Assembly (NCBI GenBank): GCA_963758945.1
Contig: CAVWXY010000001.1
Span: forward strand, 200,922-264,921
From: VAZQ01 sp963758945
Lineage (GTDB): Bacteria > Pseudomonadota > Alphaproteobacteria > Rhizobiales > Xanthobacteraceae
Reading direction: 5' to 3'
DNA length: 64,000 bases
Under the pieces are notes generated by a model. That model saw only the letters and a list, made by a program, of their open reading frames with translations. It made no database searches and was not told where the DNA came from. This document shows positions 60,719-64,000 of the stretch, piece by piece. The position numbers were made by a program, and so were the translations under genes. Within the stretch, counting starts at the first letter, position 1; each line of letters begins with the position of its first letter.

Positions 60719-62272
60719 TTATACGGCGCGCTTTCCCGCGCTGGCGTGCGTTCCGACGCCTATCCCGCGCTGTTCGAAATAGCGCCGCAGGGAATCGGCC
60801 GCGCTGGAACCATTCGCCAGCGCGACATAGCTGTCCGGGCGGATCAGATAGAACGCATTCTGCGCAAAGCCGGCCGCCTCGTAGTCCGGCCGCCATGGGA
60901 ACACATGGAGCGGCAGGGCGTGGTCCTTGCACCAGATCTCCAGTTCGGGGCTCGCGGTACCGCAGACATGGACCTGCCAAGTCATCGCTTTCAGCGCGTC
61001 GTAATTGTCTAGATTTTCGGTGATGACCCACGGCACCCGATCACCGCCGTGAATGTCGCCGGCTTTTCCCTCACTCAGGGCAGAATGGCGATAATTGATG
61101 GTGATCTGAGATACTGTTCGGAACAGGAACTCGCGGAAGACGTCGAATTTCGTCAGTGCCGGGAGTATCGTCGGCACGATGCGCGTCCGAACGATGTCCG
61201 CGATCTTTCCGTCGGCGGTTGCAAGCGTGAAAACCTGATCCGTGGTCTTGACCAGACGGCGTGCGAAAGCGATGCGCTCGGGTTCGTAGCTGTCCAGCAG
61301 CGCCTCGGGCGCGCAGCCCGCCAGGACCGCCTTCAATTTCCAGGCGAGATTGATCGCATCACCGATGCCGGTGTTCATGCCCTGTCCGCCGGCTGGGCTA
61401 TGGATGTGCGCCGAATCGCCAAGCAGGAACGCGCGGCCTTTCCGGAAGTGCTTCGTGACGCGGTGGTGGACGTGATACGTCGAGAACCAGTTCACTTTTT
61501 CAACTTCGACCTTGAGATTGTCGATGATCCGACGGCTGACGTCCTCGAACCTGAGTGTATCGGCATGCTCGGCGCGTTCGTCGCGCACCGTGCCGATCAA
61601 CCGCGCACGTCCTTTTCCGGCGAGCGGAAATACGGCGAGGAAGTCGGCCTCTTCGAGATCGGCATGGAGCTCGCCGTCGATCGCTGGGCCGGAGGCTTGC
61701 ACATCCGCGACATAGAAAAGGTGCCGGTAGGTGCCGCCTGGAAATCCCGTGCCCATCTTGTCGCGTACGATCGAGTGAACGCCATCGCACCCGGCGATGT
61801 AGGTTGCCTCGCAAGCCTCTTCCTGGCCGTCGGGTCGGCGCAGACTCGCGACGACATGGCTGCCTTCATCGCGGTAGTCGAGCAGCTCCGTCTGCCGTTC
61901 AACCGAGACGCCGAATTTCTCCAGCCTGGCGATCAGCAACCGCTCATGCTCGTCCTGCGGAAAGATCTGCAGAAAGGGATAGGGAGTCAGATCCGAGCCG
62001 ATTTGCTCGAAGTCGATACGCGCCCGCGGTTCGCCTTTGATCCAGAGCCGGACGGCCGGGACCTTGTGGCCGTGCTCGACGACGAAATCGGCGAGGTCGA
62101 GCTGGCGGTAGAGCTCGAGCGTCCGCGCGTGGACTGCGAGCGCGCGAGATGTCGTGCCTGGCTCAAGGGTCTTGTCGATGATGCGTGGCTTCACGCCGAG
62201 CTTGGTCAGCCAGAGCGCGAGGACCAGACCGGTCGGCCCTGCGCCAACGACCAGGACGTCGCTCTGCGGCAT
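60719..62272 (-). CDS. FAD-dependent aromatic hydroxylase (PHBH/MhpA-like)
   Basis: A 517-residue flavoprotein monooxygenase (class A). The FAD dinucleotide motif VLVVGAGPTGLVLALWL, the DG motif YIAGCDGVHSIVRDKMG and the FAD-ribityl motif GRAFLLGDSAHIHSPAGGQGMN in two steps are all complete; the C-terminal thioredoxin-like domain (FYLIRPDSYVALANG) is present. Such enzymes hydroxylate phenols with NAD(P)H and O2. Start at 62272 with GGAG six bases upstream; 62284 is an alternative. Adjacent on the left is unrelated DNA; its presumed regulator is the LysR remnant at the right. Confidence 0.92.
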   Translation of the reverse strand: MPQSDVLVVGAGPTGLVLALWLTKLGVKPRIIDKTLEPGTTSRALAVHARTLELYRQLDLADFVVEHGHKVPAVRLWIKGEPRARIDFEQIGSDLTPYPFLQIFPQDEHERLLIARLEKFGVSVERQTELLDYRDEGSHVVASLRRPDGQEEACEATYIAGCDGVHSIVRDKMGTGFPGGTYRHLFYVADVQASGPAIDGELHADLEEADFLAVFPLAGKGRARLIGTVRDERAEHADTLRFEDVSRRIIDNLKVEVEKVNWFSTYHVHHRVTKHFRKGRAFLLGDSAHIHSPAGGQGMNTGIGDAINLAWKLKAVLAGCAPEALLDSYEPERIAFARRLVKTTDQVFTLATADGKIADIVRTRIVPTILPALTKFDVFREFLFRTVSQITINYRHSALSEGKAGDIHGGDRVPWVITENLDNYDALKAMTWQVHVCGTASPELEIWCKDHALPLHVFPWRPDYEAAGFAQNAFYLIRPDSYVALANGSSAADSLRRYFEQRGIGVGTHASAGKRAV

Positions 62273-62313
62273 GTCTTTCTCCATTGTGCAAAGCCTGCGG
62301 AACATCCGCGCTC

Positions 62314-62575
62314 CTACGCGGTTATATCGCCGAAACGACAGAGAGGATGAGCGGAACCGGGACATACCGGCAGTTCATCCGAAAGGCCACTCGGCTTAGC
62401 TCCCGAGTGGCCTTTTCGCTGGTGCATGCGTGGGAACTCTGCCCCCACCCTTAAGTTGAGTCCCTTGTCCCAATACGGCATCCGCCCAATTCGTCGCGCC
62501 AGATGATCGACAAAGGCGCGCACTTTTGCCGACATCAGACGGTTGCTGGGATAGACGGCGTAGACTCTTGCTCGT
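62314..62575 (-). pseudogene. C-terminal fragment of a LysR-type regulator
   Basis: The minus strand reads ARVYAVYPSNRLMSAKVRAF, VDHLARRIGRMPYWDKGLNL: the end of a LysR substrate-binding domain (AVYPSNRxxSxKVRxFVDxL). At about 62570 it is joined directly to an IS5-type transposase fragment, so the N-terminal part with the DNA-binding domain is lost. It stands divergent-like upstream of, and on the same strand as, the hydroxylase gene, which it may once have regulated. Confidence 0.8.
62385..62416. terminator. Hairpin terminator within the LysR remnant region
   Basis: A perfect 10-bp stem GGCCACTCGG / CCGAGTGGCC with an eight-base loop; TTTT follows on the plus strand and TTT on the minus strand, so it could work both ways. 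On the minus strand it stands shortly after the LysR-like end, which suggests it was the terminator of that gene. Confidence 0.75.
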
Positions 62576-62576
62576 C

Positions 62577-62743
62577 AACCCGCCCCGTGACCGGCCCATG
62601 GATTGTCTTCCGTTCCGAGTGATGCATGCACCGTGCTGATGCACACGGACAATCGAGGTGTCGATCATCTGGACAGCGGCATCATGGGCGGCGGCGAGTG
62701 CGTCTATGATACGACTCCACAGGCCGGCCCGCCGCCAGCGAAG
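62577..62743 (-). mobile_element. Fragment of an IS5-family transposase
   Basis: About 55 codons read RWRRAGLWSRIIDALAAAHD, AAVQMIDTSIVRVHQHGACI and GRSRGGLTSK, the DDE-region of IS5/IS427-group transposases (the D of MIDTS is the first catalytic Asp). Both ends are missing; no inverted repeat is seen. It borders the LysR fragment at about 62575 on one side and the serine hydrolase gene on the other. Confidence 0.85.
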
Positions 62744-62761
62744 CACGAGGGAGGCCAAATC

Positions 62762-63961
62762 ATGGAAGACATGAAAGTCACAACCGCCGGGTACGACTTT
62801 CGGCCTGCGCACGCTGCCATGCAGCGGTACGTTGATGGGAATTTTCTTTCTGGATTCTCTTCCGCGGTGCTCGTCGGTAGAGATTTGGTAGATGTGAAAT
62901 GCATTGGATGGGCCGACAAGGAAGCGCGGATACCCTTGGGGGTCGACCACATATTCCGCGTCTTTTCAAATACAAAGCTGATTACATCCTGTGCTGCGCT
63001 TCTTCTGTTCGAAGAAGGCCGTTTCCAACTGGATGATCCGATTGAGCAGTTTATTCCGCAGCTTGCGAACCGCCGTGTGCTGCGTCCCGACGCGACGTCG
63101 TTGGACCAAACCGAGGCTGCGGTTAGGCCGATCACCATTCGCCATTTGATGAGTCACAGTTCGGGGCTGAGCTACGGTCTTCTTGACCCGGGCACCCTAA
63201 TTTTCAATGCCTACAACGAGCGAAAAGTAATGGATCCCGCCACCACGCTTGCGGAGATGATTGACGTATTGGCTGACCTGCCGCTGGCCTATCATCCCGG
63301 AACGTCATGGGAGTACTCAGTGGCCACTGATGTCTTGGCGCGTCTTGTCGAAGTGATAAGCGGCCAGCACTTCGATACGTTCATTCAATCGCGAATTCTG
63401 GGCCTGCTTGGCATGGTGGACACTGGATTTGTGGTGTCAGATCGTAATCGCCTCGTCGCCTATTATGCCGGTGCCGACCTGGTCGATCCCATGAAGCCGG
63501 GACTTACTCGCACAGACGACTCGCCCTATCCGGGTGCTTATCTGCGTCCCTTCCCCAGGCAGAACGGCGGTGCCGGGTTGGTCTCGACTTTGCCGGACAT
63601 GGTGGCGCTAATTCGAAGCCTGCTTCCGGGTGGCCAGATGTTGCTCAAGCCGGACACGATTGAGCTGATGATGACCAACCAGTTACCTGAGGGTGTGTGG
63701 ATACGCTTTGCGGCTTTCGGAGAACTTCAAGGCAGGGGGTACGGGCTCGCGGGAGCGCTCATCCTGGAGCCTTCAGCGTTCGACCATCAGGATGCGAGAG
63801 GCGAGCTCTTTTGGGGCGGACGTGCAGGCACTCAATGGTGGATTTCGCCCAGAAAGAATACCGCAGGCTTGATAATGGCGCAGCGTGAGATGGGGTTTGC
63901 TCATCCATTTGCGGTTGAGTTCAAGCGGCTCGCGTACGAAGCGGTGAAGCGCAAGAACTGA
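62762..63961 (+). CDS. Beta-lactamase-fold serine hydrolase
   Basis: A 399-residue class C beta-lactamase/EstB-like hydrolase without a signal peptide. The catalytic SxxK is in RVFSNTKLITSCAALLLFEE (about S69 and K72), the second motif YS in SWEYSVATDVLARLVE, and a C-terminal WGG in LFWGGRAGTQWW. Such proteins are mostly esterases, rarely true beta-lactamases. ATG 62762 follows GGGAGG; an upstream extension to 62603 covers the transposase scar. The codons are more A/T-rich than the neighbours', which with the adjacent IS scar suggests acquisition by transfer. Confidence 0.9.
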   Translation: MEDMKVTTAGYDFRPAHAAMQRYVDGNFLSGFSSAVLVGRDLVDVKCIGWADKEARIPLGVDHIFRVFSNTKLITSCAALLLFEEGRFQLDDPIEQFIPQLANRRVLRPDATSLDQTEAAVRPITIRHLMSHSSGLSYGLLDPGTLIFNAYNERKVMDPATTLAEMIDVLADLPLAYHPGTSWEYSVATDVLARLVEVISGQHFDTFIQSRILGLLGMVDTGFVVSDRNRLVAYYAGADLVDPMKPGLTRTDDSPYPGAYLRPFPRQNGGAGLVSTLPDMVALIRSLLPGGQMLLKPDTIELMMTNQLPEGVWIRFAAFGELQGRGYGLAGALILEPSAFDHQDARGELFWGGRAGTQWWISPRKNTAGLIMAQREMGFAHPFAVEFKRLAYEAVKRKN

Positions 63962-64000
63962 CAAGAACGGCTTCGCATTCGCTGCAAGAGTCCGGATATG

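Noticed and set aside
1..64000. CRISPR arrays, rRNA operons, tRNA genes or a replication origin
   Set aside because: No regular direct-repeat/spacer pattern, no rRNA-like sequence, no foldable tRNA and no DnaA-box cluster was noticed on reading.

Overview
The window is 64 kb of high-GC DNA (no base count made) with the gene content and order of an alphaproteobacterium of the order Hyphomicrobiales, close to Bradyrhizobium or Xanthobacteraceae. The pointers are: a cytochrome aa3 oxidase cluster (ctaC-ctaD-ctaB-small membrane gene-ctaG-ctaE, then DUF983, surf1, thrC and an M16 peptidase); a separate F0 ATP synthase operon (atpI-atpB-atpE-b'-b) without F1 genes; 5-aminolevulinate synthase of the C4 pathway; IalB; a GcrA-type regulator; and many tiny secreted or membrane proteins of the kind seen in Bradyrhizobium. 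Naming by family is from memory of the families; no database search was made.

Layout. 1-8.9 kb: the end of an acyl-CoA dehydrogenase gene, cupin, glutathione S-transferase, gshA, a KefB-type antiporter with a 3' frameshift, a PAN-domain protein, tldD and IalB. 9.3-20.9 kb: the oxidase cluster, interrupted between ctaE and DUF983 by a decayed flavin disulfide reductase gene, then thrC, M16 peptidase, acetyltransferase and a lipoprotein. 20.9-24.3 kb: a HAD hydrolase with a changed active-site motif and the F0 operon. 24.6-30.2 kb: two small frameshifted genes, a NarL-type response regulator and, converging on it, a giant sensor kinase made of a sodium/solute symporter domain, PAS, kinase core and receiver. 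30.5-37.8 kb: an AbrB-type membrane protein, hemA with an Fnr/FixK-type box upstream, and a tightly packed four-gene catabolic operon (IlvD/Edd dehydratase, dienelactone hydrolase, isochorismatase-like hydrolase, HsaA-like monooxygenase).

37.8-42.1 kb is an accessory island. A LexA/CI-like repressor is flanked by two promoters that carry the same CTAC...GTAG operators around a TTGACA box. One drives a GcrA-like regulator coupled to an unknown gene; the other drives two small unknown genes. No integrase or phage structural gene is in sight. 42.7-47.0 kb makes and transfers an unusual deoxysugar: a GDP-fucose-synthase-like epimerase, a glycosyltransferase fused to a C-methyltransferase, and a (frameshifted) DegT aminotransferase. 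47-57 kb holds mostly orphan small secreted, zinc-ribbon or membrane proteins separated by long gaps, plus DUF421 and a DUF6600 protein with a 14-residue repeat. 57.4-64 kb: a bifunctional penicillin-binding protein with an SNase-like tail, an FAD monooxygenase, a scar made of a LysR fragment joined to an IS5-type transposase fragment, and a beta-lactamase-fold serine hydrolase.

A recurrent oddity is a set of single-base frameshifts in otherwise well-conserved genes (about 4157, 15118, 24985, 25410, 41746, 45820), most of them in runs of 2-4 identical bases. They may be assembly errors or real decay; reads would tell.
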